From: Chloroflexota bacterium
GTDB taxonomy: Bacteria; Chloroflexota; UBA6077
Direction: 5' to 3'
DNA: 41,598 nucleotides
NCBI GenBank assembly: GCA_021806765.1
Contig: JAJZQR010000008.1
Location: forward strand, 1-41,598
The notes under the pieces are model-generated. The model saw nothing but the letters and a program-made list of their open reading frames with translations. It was not told where the DNA came from and did not search any database. Positions 7,920 to 15,838 of this stretch are shown here, one piece after another. Each line of letters begins with the position of its first letter. Position 1 is the first letter of the stretch. A program made the translations under genes and the position numbers.

Positions 7920-8626
7920 TCTTTGGGACGCTGATCGCTAGCTGCTCCTCTGAAGTACTCGCACCTGGCCGCCAGGACGCACGCGTCACAGCGGGGCCGC
8001 TGGGCCTTGCAGACCCGCCGGCCGTGGGTGATCAGCTTCACGTGGAAGGGGAAAACCTCCTCGGGAGGGACCACACTCTCCAGGATCCTGTGGGCCTCCT
8101 CAGCGGAGGTGTCCGGGGCTATCAACCCCAGCCGGCGAGACACCCGGTGGATGTGGGTGTCCACAGGAAAGGCGGGCAGGTCGCAGGAGAAAAGCAGAAC
8201 GCAGGCCGCCGTCTTCGGCCCAACCCCGTTCAACCCCAGCAGGAACTCCCTGGACTCCTCCAGAGGGCGCTGGATCAGGAAGTCCAAGTCCAGGCTGCCC
8301 CTCTCGGCCGATAGTCTCTGCAGCAACTCCTTGATCCTGGGAGCCTTTATGCGGGCCAGACCCCCCGGTCTGATGGCATCGGCGATGGCCTCCGGGTCCG
8401 CGTCTCGCACTTCCTCCCAGGAGTTGAAGCGTGCCTTCAGACTCTCGAAGGCGCGGTCCGAGTTGGCGTCGCTGGTGTGCTGGGATAGGATGGTCAGGAT
8501 CAACTCGTCCAGCGGCCTCAGCTTCCGGCGAGGCGCCGGGCGACCGTATTCCTCCTCCAACAGCCGGCCGACTTCCCGCACTCGGCCCGTCAACCCCTCT
8601 CCCAGACGCTCCTTCAGCTCTGCCAC
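7916..8626 (-). CDS. Endonuclease III-like base-excision repair DNA glycosylase
   Basis: A 236-residue HhH-GPD enzyme. Visible in order: LDELILTILSQHTSDANSDRAF; the helix-hairpin-helix LNGVGPKTAACVLL with the catalytic lysine position at 138; the catalytic Asp156 in FPVDTHIHRVSRRLG; and a C-terminal 4Fe-4S loop with Cys206, 213, 216 and 222 (C-x6-C-x2-C-x5-C). All key residues of bifunctional endonuclease III are present. The N-terminus carries about 25 residues more than E. coli Nth. The GTG at 8626 has AGGAG eight bases upstream. The next gene in the same direction (ComB-like) ends 22 nt upstream, so the two are likely co-transcribed. Exact substrate range is not inferable. Confidence 0.92.
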   Translation of the reverse strand: MAELKERLGEGLTGRVREVGRLLEEEYGRPAPRRKLRPLDELILTILSQHTSDANSDRAFESLKARFNSWEEVRDADPEAIADAIRPGGLARIKAPRIKELLQRLSAERGSLDLDFLIQRPLEESREFLLGLNGVGPKTAACVLLFSCDLPAFPVDTHIHRVSRRLGLIAPDTSAEEAHRILESVVPPEEVFPFHVKLITHGRRVCKAQRPRCDACVLAARCEYFRGAASDQRPKE

Positions 8627-8648
8627 GTCGTTCTCTCCTGTCTAAGTA

Positions 8649-9443
8649 CTACTCAACCATCAGCACGCCATCCTCCACTCTGAGGCGCGGCACCCTGCTG
8701 CTGACGTCGATCTGGGCACAGTACTCCACGTCCGCTGCCAGCCCCACCTGCCGGAGGATCTGGGCATTGTGGGACTCCCAGAAGGCCCGCAGGATCGCCT
8801 CTCGTGGAGGGGGCGTCGACGGATCGCGCACGCCGGCCTCCCACAGATAGGAACGGCACAGCCTGACCGCCGCCACTGCCGATTCATCCAGGGTCAGCGG
8901 GCTCCCAGACGCATGGCTGGCCGACTCCCTCTCTACCTGCGTCACCAGGTAGCCGGCGCAGAAGGCATCGTCGATGGCGAACTTCGTCCCCATATAGTCC
9001 CCGGAGCAGATGAAGGCGATGTCCAATCCTCTCTCTCCGGCCTCCGACAAGGCGGTCCTCGCCACCGCCGAGGCATTCAGCAGGCTGCCCGCAAGGACCA
9101 CGGGGGCCTGCACCACCTGTTGCATCGCCCTGGTCCCATTGGAGGTGCAGAAGCAGAGGTTCCGGCCCTTCACCGTCTCCTCGCGGAACTCCCTGGGGGA
9201 GTTCCCCAGATCGAACCCGGCCGGAGGTAGCCCGCCGGATTCTCCACACACCAGGGGCCGCTCGCCGCACCGATCGGCGTCCTCGAGAGCGGCAGGAATG
9301 CTTTCCGCCAGGGTGACCACACCGGCCCCGGCCTCCACCATCGACACCAGGGTCGAGGTCGCCCGCAGCACGTCGATGACGACGCACAGCTTGGAGGAGA
9401 GATCGGTCGCGATGGGGGGTAGGAACACTACCTCGACGTTCAT
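8649..9443 (-). CDS. comB: 2-phosphosulfolactate phosphatase family protein (ComB-like)
   Basis: The ComB family removes phosphate from 2-phosphosulfolactate, step two of coenzyme M synthesis in methanogens; many bacteria carry homologues whose role is unclear. The 264-residue sequence has CVVIDVLRATSTLVSM near the N-terminus (metal-binding Asp), CGESGGLPPAGFDLGNSP, a TSNGTRAMQQV motif and a C-terminal AIDDAFCAGYLV block, all typical. The ATG at 9443 has GGAGG seven bases upstream. No comA, comC or other sulfonate gene is nearby, so the physiological substrate here is open. It precedes the endonuclease III-like gene by 22 nt. Confidence 0.9.
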   Translation of the reverse strand: MNVEVVFLPPIATDLSSKLCVVIDVLRATSTLVSMVEAGAGVVTLAESIPAALEDADRCGERPLVCGESGGLPPAGFDLGNSPREFREETVKGRNLCFCTSNGTRAMQQVVQAPVVLAGSLLNASAVARTALSEAGERGLDIAFICSGDYMGTKFAIDDAFCAGYLVTQVERESASHASGSPLTLDESAVAAVRLCRSYLWEAGVRDPSTPPPREAILRAFWESHNAQILRQVGLAADVEYCAQIDVSSRVPRLRVEDGVLMVE

Positions 9444-9683
9444 TCGATAGCCTCCGAGAGTTGGGGGTTCTGCGGATCATTCTACCATCCGCAGCCACCG
9501 AGGCCGCCACCGGGAAGCCGAGTGCTTGTAGCTGGCCGCTGTGGTATACTCCACGCCGCGTCCGTAGCGCACTCTATGGCGACCTTGGGCCCGGTTGATC
9601 CTTGGAGCCCCCAGGGGTCGACCGTGCCCTTCTATTTGCATCCAAGCCCACCAGGTTAACTCGGAAGGAAGGTCACCGGTTTC

Positions 9684-10970
9684 ATGGCATCTCGCCCAGA
9701 GGGCATCGGGGAAACCACGGCAGCATCGAATCCCCTCACCAGATCCACCGGCAGTCCCTCTCGCCAGACCAGCTTCCTCCCCACCAGGGTCAACGAAGGC
9801 CGGTTGTTGACGATGCTGGTGGCCAGCATGTTCCTGGTGGTAACCAATATCAACATGATGGCCCCGCTGCTGGTGGACCTTGCCGCCGACTTCCACACCT
9901 CGGTCGGCTCTATGGGGGAGTTGGCGGCAGCGGCCGCCGTGCCCTGGGCCCTCCTGGCTCCCTTCATGGGGGCGCTGTCGGATCGCTTCGGGCGGCGCCC
10001 TCTCCTGGCTACCGGCATTGCCATCCTGGGATTGACCACCCTGCTGTCGGCCCTGGCCTGGAGCTACCCTTCCCTGCTGGTCATTCGAGTGATCGGAGGG
10101 ATAGGTGGAGCCTCTACCGGCCCCAACATTATGTCCAGCGCAGCCGACTACTTCCCCGTCAACCGCCGGGGCCGCGCCCTGGGCATGGTGCTCGCCGCCG
10201 TCTCTCTCGCCACCGTGGTCGGGGTCCCGCTGCTGGCCATGGCAGCCGCCCACATCGGGTGGCGTTTGTCCTTCGCCGGTCTCGGCCTCGTCCTCCTCGG
10301 CCTGGGAACCACCGTCTACGTGACCTTCCCGCGGGTGAAGCCTCCGGCCTTCCGCAAGGGTCACCTGCTCGACTTTACCGCAGCCCTGGCCGAGGGATCG
10401 ACCCGCCTATTGTTGCTGGCCAACGGTCTGGAGAGAGCGGCATTCACCACAGCAGCGACCTACCTGGCGGCCTTCTTGATGCAGTCCTACTCCCTCCGCC
10501 TGGATCAGATCGCCCCGGCCCTATCCGCCACGGCTGTAGGCACTCTCCTGGGCAGCACTCTGGGCGGACGGCTGGCCGACACCGGCCGTCGCCCCGGCCT
10601 GGTGTACGCCGGCTTCCAGATCATGGCGGCAGCCACCGTTCTCCCCATGTTTGCCACCACCCCGGGCGTCATCCCCACCGCGCTGCTGGCTGCCACCTTC
10701 GGTCTGGCCAACTCTATGGCCAGACCCGCCTGGATGTGGGTGATCAGTCAGGTTCCGGAGAACCGCAGGGGCGCCACCATGGGGTTCACCGCCACCACCA
10801 ATCAGGTTGGTCTGATGATCGGGGCCTCCGTCGGTGGCATCCTCATCTCCACCGGAGGGTACAGCGCCCTCGGCCTGCAAGCCAGCTGCGCCTCGCTGGC
10901 CGCCGCCGGTGTGTGCACCCTGGCCATCCGGCGGATGGCGAAGACCAAGGCAGCTCCTCAGGAGAAGTGA
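9684..10970 (+). CDS. Major facilitator superfamily transporter
   Basis: A 428-residue polytopic inner-membrane protein with about twelve hydrophobic helices. Motif A appears as GALSDRFGRRPLL between helices 2 and 3, and a second, weaker copy as GGRLADTGRRPGL in the second half, typical of proton-driven drug/sugar efflux MFS proteins. The first 40 residues are polar and Ser/Thr-rich, so translation may really start further in; I kept the ATG at 9684, which has AAGGAAGG upstream at a rather long spacing. A TATACT at 9545-9550 could be its -10 box but lacks a good -35. In the 240-bp gap before it I see no other gene. It converges with a second MFS gene 27 nt away. Substrate unknown. Confidence 0.85.
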   Translation: MASRPEGIGETTAASNPLTRSTGSPSRQTSFLPTRVNEGRLLTMLVASMFLVVTNINMMAPLLVDLAADFHTSVGSMGELAAAAAVPWALLAPFMGALSDRFGRRPLLATGIAILGLTTLLSALAWSYPSLLVIRVIGGIGGASTGPNIMSSAADYFPVNRRGRALGMVLAAVSLATVVGVPLLAMAAAHIGWRLSFAGLGLVLLGLGTTVYVTFPRVKPPAFRKGHLLDFTAALAEGSTRLLLLANGLERAAFTTAATYLAAFLMQSYSLRLDQIAPALSATAVGTLLGSTLGGRLADTGRRPGLVYAGFQIMAAATVLPMFATTPGVIPTALLAATFGLANSMARPAWMWVISQVPENRRGATMGFTATTNQVGLMIGASVGGILISTGGYSALGLQASCASLAAAGVCTLAIRRMAKTKAAPQEK

Positions 10971-10997
10971 CGGCGGAAGAAGACCCCTGCAGCCGTC

Positions 10998-12161
10998 TCA
11001 GCGGATCCTGGCGGGGACCGTAGCTGCCACCACGACCGTGCCCACCAGAGCGATCGTACCGGCCACTACGAAAATGGCGGAGAGGCCCATGCCGTCGCCG
11101 ATCACCCCGGTCGAGGCCGGTCCGGCGAACATCCCCATGGCATAGACCGCTTGGAAGACCCCCATGGCCGTAGCCCGGTCCGCGGGTCGAACGGAACGGA
11201 TGCTCAGCCCCATCAGCAGCGGGTAAGCGAGACCACGACCACCCCCGCCGAGGGCCTGCGTCACTGCTACCATCGGAATGGTGTGTACCAGTGGCACCAT
11301 GAAGGCCCCGGCAGCCTGGATACCCATTCCGGCCATAGCCGTCACCCGCAGGCCCACCCTGTCGGCCGCGTAGGCGCTCACCAGAGTCGCCAGGGTGTAG
11401 GCCACCTGCATCACCGTCGTCAGCATCCCCAACTCAGCCCGGCTGGCTCCCAGTTGAGCAGCGTAGACCGGGGTGAAACCGTTCACCGTGGCCCATTGGG
11501 TCCAACTCCCGAGCATGGCGATGATCGACACCGCCACCAGCAGGGGCACGGTTCCGATGCGCCACAACTCCTGGACTGTCACCCCGGGCCTGGCTGCCAT
11601 CGGCTTCTCATCGAGAAGAACCGCGGCCCCTACGCCCAGCAGAGCCAGAAAGACGGCCGCATAGAAAGGGGCCGTCCATCCCCAGGCTTGGGCTATCAAC
11701 CCGCCGGCGTAGGTAGACACCATCTGGCCCACCCCTGCGATGAAGGTTACCTGGCTCATGGCGCGAGTTGCCTTCTCCGGAGGGAAGTAGCTGGAGAAGA
11801 GCACCGTGAAAACCACCCAGGCGGCAGCCCCCACGCCGGTCAGGGCCCTCCAGGCCACCAGCCAGACGGGATCGCTGGACAGGGCCAGACCTAAGGCTCC
11901 CAGGCCGGCTGCAGCCAGTCCCGCCAGAATAAAGGGCTTCCGCATACCGATCCGGTCGGACCAGACACCGAGGGGGATGCGGAGAAGGAGTTGAGACAGA
12001 CCGTAGGCGCCAACGATGGTCCCCACCAACCCCATAGAGGCACCCAGTTGCCCCGCATGCACGGACAGTATGGGCACGTAGACGTACATCGAGGTCCAGT
12101 AGAAGAAAGTGGCGACGAAGAAGAGGTTGGTGAAGCGGTTGTTGGCGGGGCGGGACAGCAC
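10998..12161 (-). CDS. Major facilitator superfamily transporter (second)
   Basis: About 387 residues and twelve predicted helices. Motif A reads RIPLGVWSDRIGMRKPFILAG after helix 2, and the first helix is TNLFFVATFFYWTSMYVYVPIL. A Gly-rich GGGGRGLAYPLLMGLSIRSV segment lies in the second half. It is not closely similar to the neighbouring MFS gene, so they are not a recent duplication. I chose the GTG at 12161, which has GGAGG six bases upstream; an in-frame TTG at 12221 would add a 20-residue hydrophilic extension. Substrate cannot be inferred. It lies downstream of the tct genes on the same strand but is separated by 230 nt and a strong hairpin. Confidence 0.87.
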   Translation of the reverse strand: MLSRPANNRFTNLFFVATFFYWTSMYVYVPILSVHAGQLGASMGLVGTIVGAYGLSQLLLRIPLGVWSDRIGMRKPFILAGLAAAGLGALGLALSSDPVWLVAWRALTGVGAAAWVVFTVLFSSYFPPEKATRAMSQVTFIAGVGQMVSTYAGGLIAQAWGWTAPFYAAVFLALLGVGAAVLLDEKPMAARPGVTVQELWRIGTVPLLVAVSIIAMLGSWTQWATVNGFTPVYAAQLGASRAELGMLTTVMQVAYTLATLVSAYAADRVGLRVTAMAGMGIQAAGAFMVPLVHTIPMVAVTQALGGGGRGLAYPLLMGLSIRSVRPADRATAMGVFQAVYAMGMFAGPASTGVIGDGMGLSAIFVVAGTIALVGTVVVAATVPARIR

Positions 12162-12343
12162 CAATGACCTCCGAGGCTCCTGGTGGCGCTCATGATAGAG
12201 GCAGAAGGGGCCTCCGCGCAAACCAGACGGCCGGCTGGCTCATCGCGACAAGGCGAATCACACTACACCGCGATGGGCCGGCCACCGGCGGGGGGAGATC
12301 CGTGGAATGGGACAGAAGCCGCCCGGCCGACACCCTCGACGTA

Positions 12344-12371
12344 GTAGGGCAGGGGCTCGTCCCTGCCCTAC
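12344..12371. repeat. GTAGGGC-type hairpin downstream of tctA
   Basis: GTAGGGCAGGG, 6-nt loop, CCCTGCCCTAC: a perfect 11-bp stem, with outer CGAC/GTCG that can extend it. It lies 23 nt after the tctA stop. It is a member of the palindrome family scattered through the window and may act as a terminator or 3' stabiliser for the tct transcript. No U-tract follows. Confidence 0.8.
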
Positions 12372-12393
12372 GTGTCGAAATCACTGCGGTCAG

Positions 12394-13926
12394 TTACTTC
12401 CCCGCTCCGGCCGAGGCCTCGGCCAGGTCGGGCGATCCCTGTTGCGCCCGCTTCCACCCCGTGTAGAAGTAGTACAGTACCGAGACCACTGCCACCACGA
12501 GGAAGAACCCCGAAGCAGGGCGGGTCAGGAACAGCGATAGGTCGGAACTGGTCTGCAGGGCGCGCTTGATGTTGATCTCGGCTATCGGTTCCAGCAGGAA
12601 ACCCAGCACGAAGGGGGGCAAATCGAAGTCGTGCTTGGTCAGGAAGTAGCCGATCAGCCCGAAGAAGAACAGCACCCAGATGTCGAATATCCGGTTGTTC
12701 AGAACGAAGGCGCCCAGGGCCGACATTACCAGGATCCCCGGAATCAGGATGTCCTTCGGCACCAGCACCAGCTTGACGAGGACCCTCATCAGCCCCAACT
12801 GGATGACCAGGGTCAGCACCGTGGCGATCAGATAGGCGCAGATCAGCCCGTAGGCCAGCTTAGGCTGGGTGCTCATCAGTAGAGGACCCGGGTTCAACCC
12901 GTGGATCAGCAGGGCTCCCAGCATGACGGCCGTGACCGCATCACCCGGGATACCCAGCGCCATAGTAGGCACCAGGTCGCCTGCCGAAACCGAGTTGTTT
13001 CCTGCCTCCGAAGCGATGATCCCCTCGTGGTAGCCGGTCCCGAACTTCTCCGGATGCTTGGACACCTTCTTGGCCTGGTCGTAGGCCAGCACGTTGGCCA
13101 CCGCGCCTCCGGCCGCGGGCACGATGCCGATCCACAGCCCGACCAGCGAAGCCCAGATCATCCCCAGCTTGTTGTTCCAGATGTCCTTCAGCACCTGAAT
13201 CGTTGGGATATGAGTATCAGGATTCTCGATCCGCTCCACCTTCTCTGGATCGCGCAGCTTCTCCAGATCGGTCATTAGTTGCGAAAAGGCAAAGAGGCCG
13301 ATCAGGACGGTCAGGAAATCGAAGCCGGCCTCTACGTCATCGATGCCAAAGGTGAAGCGGGGGGTCGCCAGCATGGGATCCATGCCAGCCGTCGCCAGCA
13401 GCATCCCCAGAAGTCCCGCTATCAACCCCTTGACGAGGGATTCGCCCGACAGACTGGCGATGATGGTGAGAGAGAAGGCAATGAGAGAAAAGAACTCCCA
13501 GGGGCCGAACTTCAGCCCGATGTCGGCTAGCAGGGGGGTCAGGGTGGCCAGGAAGAACCAGCCTATGATCCCCCCGAAGAGGGAAGCCCAGGTCCCCAAC
13601 CCCAGCGCCCGCCCCGGCTCGCCCTTTTGGGCCATGGGGAAGCCATCGAAGGTGGTAGCCACGGCCGAGGGCTTACCCGGAATGCCCAGGAGGCAGGAAG
13701 AGATCAACCCTCCCGAGGCCCCACCCACCCAGACGCCCATCATGGTGGTAAGGCCCTCAGCAGGCTGCATCCCATAGGTGAAGGGAAGAACCAGGATAAC
13801 CCCCATGGTGATGGTCAGGCCCGGTATCAGCCCGATGATGATCCCCGCCAGCACTCCCAGGGCGGTGAACATCAGCATGCCAGGCTCGAAAGCCGTCTGA
13901 AACCCCATCAATAGGTAGTCGAGCAT
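12394..13926 (-). CDS. tctA: Tripartite tricarboxylate transporter large membrane subunit TctA
   Basis: A 510-residue, multi-helix permease of the TTT family that imports carboxylates using a periplasmic binding protein and ion gradient. The N-terminus shows GVLAGIIIGLIPGLTITMGVILVLPFTYGM and GGASGGLISSCLLGIPGKPSAVATTFDGFPMAQKG, the conserved glycine-rich block of TctA; a second inverted-repeat copy appears as GIVPAAGGAVANVLAYDQAKK and GDLVPTMALGIPGDAVTAVMLGALLIHGLNPGP. Length is normal (about 500). The ATG at 13926 has GAGG six bases upstream and lies 12 nt after tctB. The cytoplasmic C-terminus is short and polar. Confidence 0.95.
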   Translation of the reverse strand: MLDYLLMGFQTAFEPGMLMFTALGVLAGIIIGLIPGLTITMGVILVLPFTYGMQPAEGLTTMMGVWVGGASGGLISSCLLGIPGKPSAVATTFDGFPMAQKGEPGRALGLGTWASLFGGIIGWFFLATLTPLLADIGLKFGPWEFFSLIAFSLTIIASLSGESLVKGLIAGLLGMLLATAGMDPMLATPRFTFGIDDVEAGFDFLTVLIGLFAFSQLMTDLEKLRDPEKVERIENPDTHIPTIQVLKDIWNNKLGMIWASLVGLWIGIVPAAGGAVANVLAYDQAKKVSKHPEKFGTGYHEGIIASEAGNNSVSAGDLVPTMALGIPGDAVTAVMLGALLIHGLNPGPLLMSTQPKLAYGLICAYLIATVLTLVIQLGLMRVLVKLVLVPKDILIPGILVMSALGAFVLNNRIFDIWVLFFFGLIGYFLTKHDFDLPPFVLGFLLEPIAEINIKRALQTSSDLSLFLTRPASGFFLVVAVVSVLYYFYTGWKRAQQGSPDLAEASAGAGK

Positions 13927-13938
13927 ACTGCGCCTCGC

Positions 13939-14409
13939 TTAGAAGAGAGTGCCAGAGGGAAGGACCACATGAAGGTATCCCTCGAAAACGGTGACCAGGG
14001 CCCAGGCGAAAGCTACGGAGCCGACCACCGTGTAGACCAGCCCGCGACCCCAGCGCGGCTTCAGCACTAACTGCATCACGATCAGGTAGACCACGGTAGA
14101 GTACAGGAACCCCACCAGGTTGATGGCCAGGGCATAAGCAGGGAACAGCAGTAGGCTGATCAGAACCTCCCGGTAGCGGGTGAACAGGGCCCGCACGCTG
14201 CCCAGCCTCCAACTGGGCAGCAGCGAGCCCTGTCCCCTAACCAGGAGGATCAGGCTGAAGATCGCCAGGCCGATCAGGATGCCACGGGGGAAGAACTCCG
14301 ACCCCATCTGCTCGAACTGAGCGAAGGGCGGTTTCTTGAAGAAGTAGGTCTGCCAGTAGAACAGACCCGAAATCACCAGCAGCACCAAACCGATCAGCCG
14401 ATCCGACAT
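13939..14409 (-). CDS. tctB: Tripartite tricarboxylate transporter small membrane subunit TctB
   Basis: A 156-residue protein with four hydrophobic segments (LIGLVLLVISGLFYW; FPRGILIGLAIFSLILLV; VLISLLLFPAYALAINLVGFLYSTVVYLIVMQLVL; VYTVVGSVAFAWALVTVF), the size and topology of TctB. The segment EFFPRGILIGLAIFSLILL is a typical TctB feature. The ATG at 14409 has GGGAGG six bases upstream. It sits between tctC (12-nt gap) and tctA (12-nt gap), the standard C-B-A order. The assignment rests on this context plus topology. Confidence 0.9.
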   Translation of the reverse strand: MSDRLIGLVLLVISGLFYWQTYFFKKPPFAQFEQMGSEFFPRGILIGLAIFSLILLVRGQGSLLPSWRLGSVRALFTRYREVLISLLLFPAYALAINLVGFLYSTVVYLIVMQLVLKPRWGRGLVYTVVGSVAFAWALVTVFEGYLHVVLPSGTLF

Positions 14410-14421
14410 GTTCAGCCTCCC

Positions 14422-15534
14422 CTACTGGGCCTTCGGCTTCATACCGGTTTCCTGGATCACCTTCTTCATTTCGTCGTCCGTCTTCGCCAGGTACTGGGCG
14501 TACTGCACGTGGTCCATGAAGTTGATCTTGCTGCCCATCTCGTCTTCGATCTTCTTCTTGAACTCCGGGTTCTGGGTCACCTTCTTCAGTGCCGCTTCAA
14601 CCTTGGCGATGATCGCGGGAGGGGTGCCTTTAGGTGCTACCCAACCTCGGTTGGTGCCCCAGTTGAAGTTCAACCCCTGCTCCTTGAAGGTCGCGATGTC
14701 GGGTGCCCTGGGATCGCGCTGTTCGTTGGCGTAGCCCAGCAACTTCACCTTCTTGGCCTTGTACTGCTCCAGAGCCGAGGAGAGAGGGGAAGCGCCGATG
14801 TCGATCTGCTTGCCCAGCAGCGCGGTAACCCGCTGGGCGGTCCCGTCGTAGCCCACCGGCTTGAACTGGACGCCGCCGTTGTACATGATCATCCAGACGA
14901 ACATCTGGGCCGTGGAGCCAAAGGTGACCCCCGCCGAGATCTGGCCGGGACGCTTCTTGGCGTCGGCGATCAGATCCTTCATGTTGTTCCACGGCTGGCT
15001 CGCCTCGGTCATCATGAACTCGGGCGAGCTAACGATGTGAGCGATAGGCTCGAAGGCATCCCAATCGAAGTCGGCCATGCCGGTCCAGCGGGCGATCTGT
15101 ACGTGATCGTGGATGGAGAGGAGGGTGTAACCGTCAGGCTTGGCCCCCTTAGCCTGGCGGGTGCCGGTGACCCCGCTGGCGCCAGACACGTTCTGAACCA
15201 CGACGGGCTGGCCCAGCTCCTTGCCCACGAACTCGGCCACGACCCGCATCGGAACGTCGGTGTCGCCGCCCGCGGCCCAGGGGACGACGAGGGTGATGGG
15301 TTGCTTGGGCCAATCGGTGGCGGGCTGAACGGCGGCAGCAGCGGTGGGAGCGGCAGCCTGCTGAGCAGGAGCAGCGGTGGGCGCAGCGGCCTGCTGACCA
15401 GCAGGGGCAGCAGCCTTAGTCGGCTCCGGGGCCTTGGCGGCCGGCGCCGGCGCGGCGGAGGAACAGGCGGCAGAGACGAAGATGACGAGCAGCAGGGATG
15501 TGGCTGAGAGAACCGTCCTGAAGGCACGAACCAT
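14422..15534 (-). CDS. tctC: Tripartite tricarboxylate transporter substrate-binding lipoprotein TctC
   Basis: A 370-residue extracytoplasmic binding protein of the Bug/TctC family. It has a lipoprotein signal peptide ending in VSAAC (Cys24 lipidated), then an Ala/Pro/Thr-rich linker of about 65 residues, then WPKQPITLVVPWAAGGDTD, the family's ligand-carboxylate-binding loop. VVVQNVSGASGVTGTRQAKGAKPDGYTLL and a C-terminal APKGTPPAIIAKVEAALKKVTQNPEF complete the match. A long lipid anchor linker suggests a monoderm or thick-walled cell. The ATG at 15534 has GGGAG eight bases upstream. First gene of the tctCBA operon; ligand probably a carboxylate, unknown. A promoter lies about 200 nt upstream. 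Confidence 0.94.
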   Translation of the reverse strand: MVRAFRTVLSATSLLLVIFVSAACSSAAPAPAAKAPEPTKAAAPAGQQAAAPTAAPAQQAAAPTAAAAVQPATDWPKQPITLVVPWAAGGDTDVPMRVVAEFVGKELGQPVVVQNVSGASGVTGTRQAKGAKPDGYTLLSIHDHVQIARWTGMADFDWDAFEPIAHIVSSPEFMMTEASQPWNNMKDLIADAKKRPGQISAGVTFGSTAQMFVWMIMYNGGVQFKPVGYDGTAQRVTALLGKQIDIGASPLSSALEQYKAKKVKLLGYANEQRDPRAPDIATFKEQGLNFNWGTNRGWVAPKGTPPAIIAKVEAALKKVTQNPEFKKKIEDEMGSKINFMDHVQYAQYLAKTDDEMKKVIQETGMKPKAQ

Positions 15535-15737
15535 GGTCTATACTCCCTTCTTTGCTCCGGAAAACGACGCGCGAGGGGAAGTCTCAGTCGTCAAGACACG
15601 CCATGGATCCCAAGACAGTGAAGCGCCACAGAACCCGGATTCGGTTGTCACCCCGTGGTTGCCCGGAAGAGACTCCTTCGTCCCGGGGTGAGGAGTTACC
15701 ACTTCCTCCCTTCTTCTCTTGATGGCTGTTTGGCGGG

Positions 15738-15766
15738 ATTGTATACGGGCATGCAGGACCCGTCAA
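15738..15766 (-). promoter_or_regulatory. Promoter of the tctCBA operon
   Basis: On the minus strand TTGACG (15766-15761), a 17-nt spacer and TACAAT (15743-15738) form a near-consensus sigma-70 promoter. The predicted start near 15731 leaves a leader of about 195 nt before the tctC ATG, long for a transporter operon. That leader has a purine-rich GGGAGGAAG stretch and a five-codon ATG ORF but no structure I recognise. The rest of the 15535-15838 gap shows no gene. Confidence 0.6.
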
Positions 15767-15838
15767 GAAGCAGCAGGGTGAACTATGCCCCACCGAGAGA
15801 AGACGGGGGCGGCAAAGACTGCCCGGATTGCGCTGTTG

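Noticed and set aside
9684..12161. Duplicated MFS pair
   Set aside because: The two transporters share only general MFS motifs, differ in sequence and are convergent; there is no sign of a recent duplication.
15535..15737. Leader peptide or riboswitch upstream of tctC
   Set aside because: A five-codon ATG ORF and small hairpins occur in the 195-nt leader, but no terminator, codon bias or known riboswitch core is visible.
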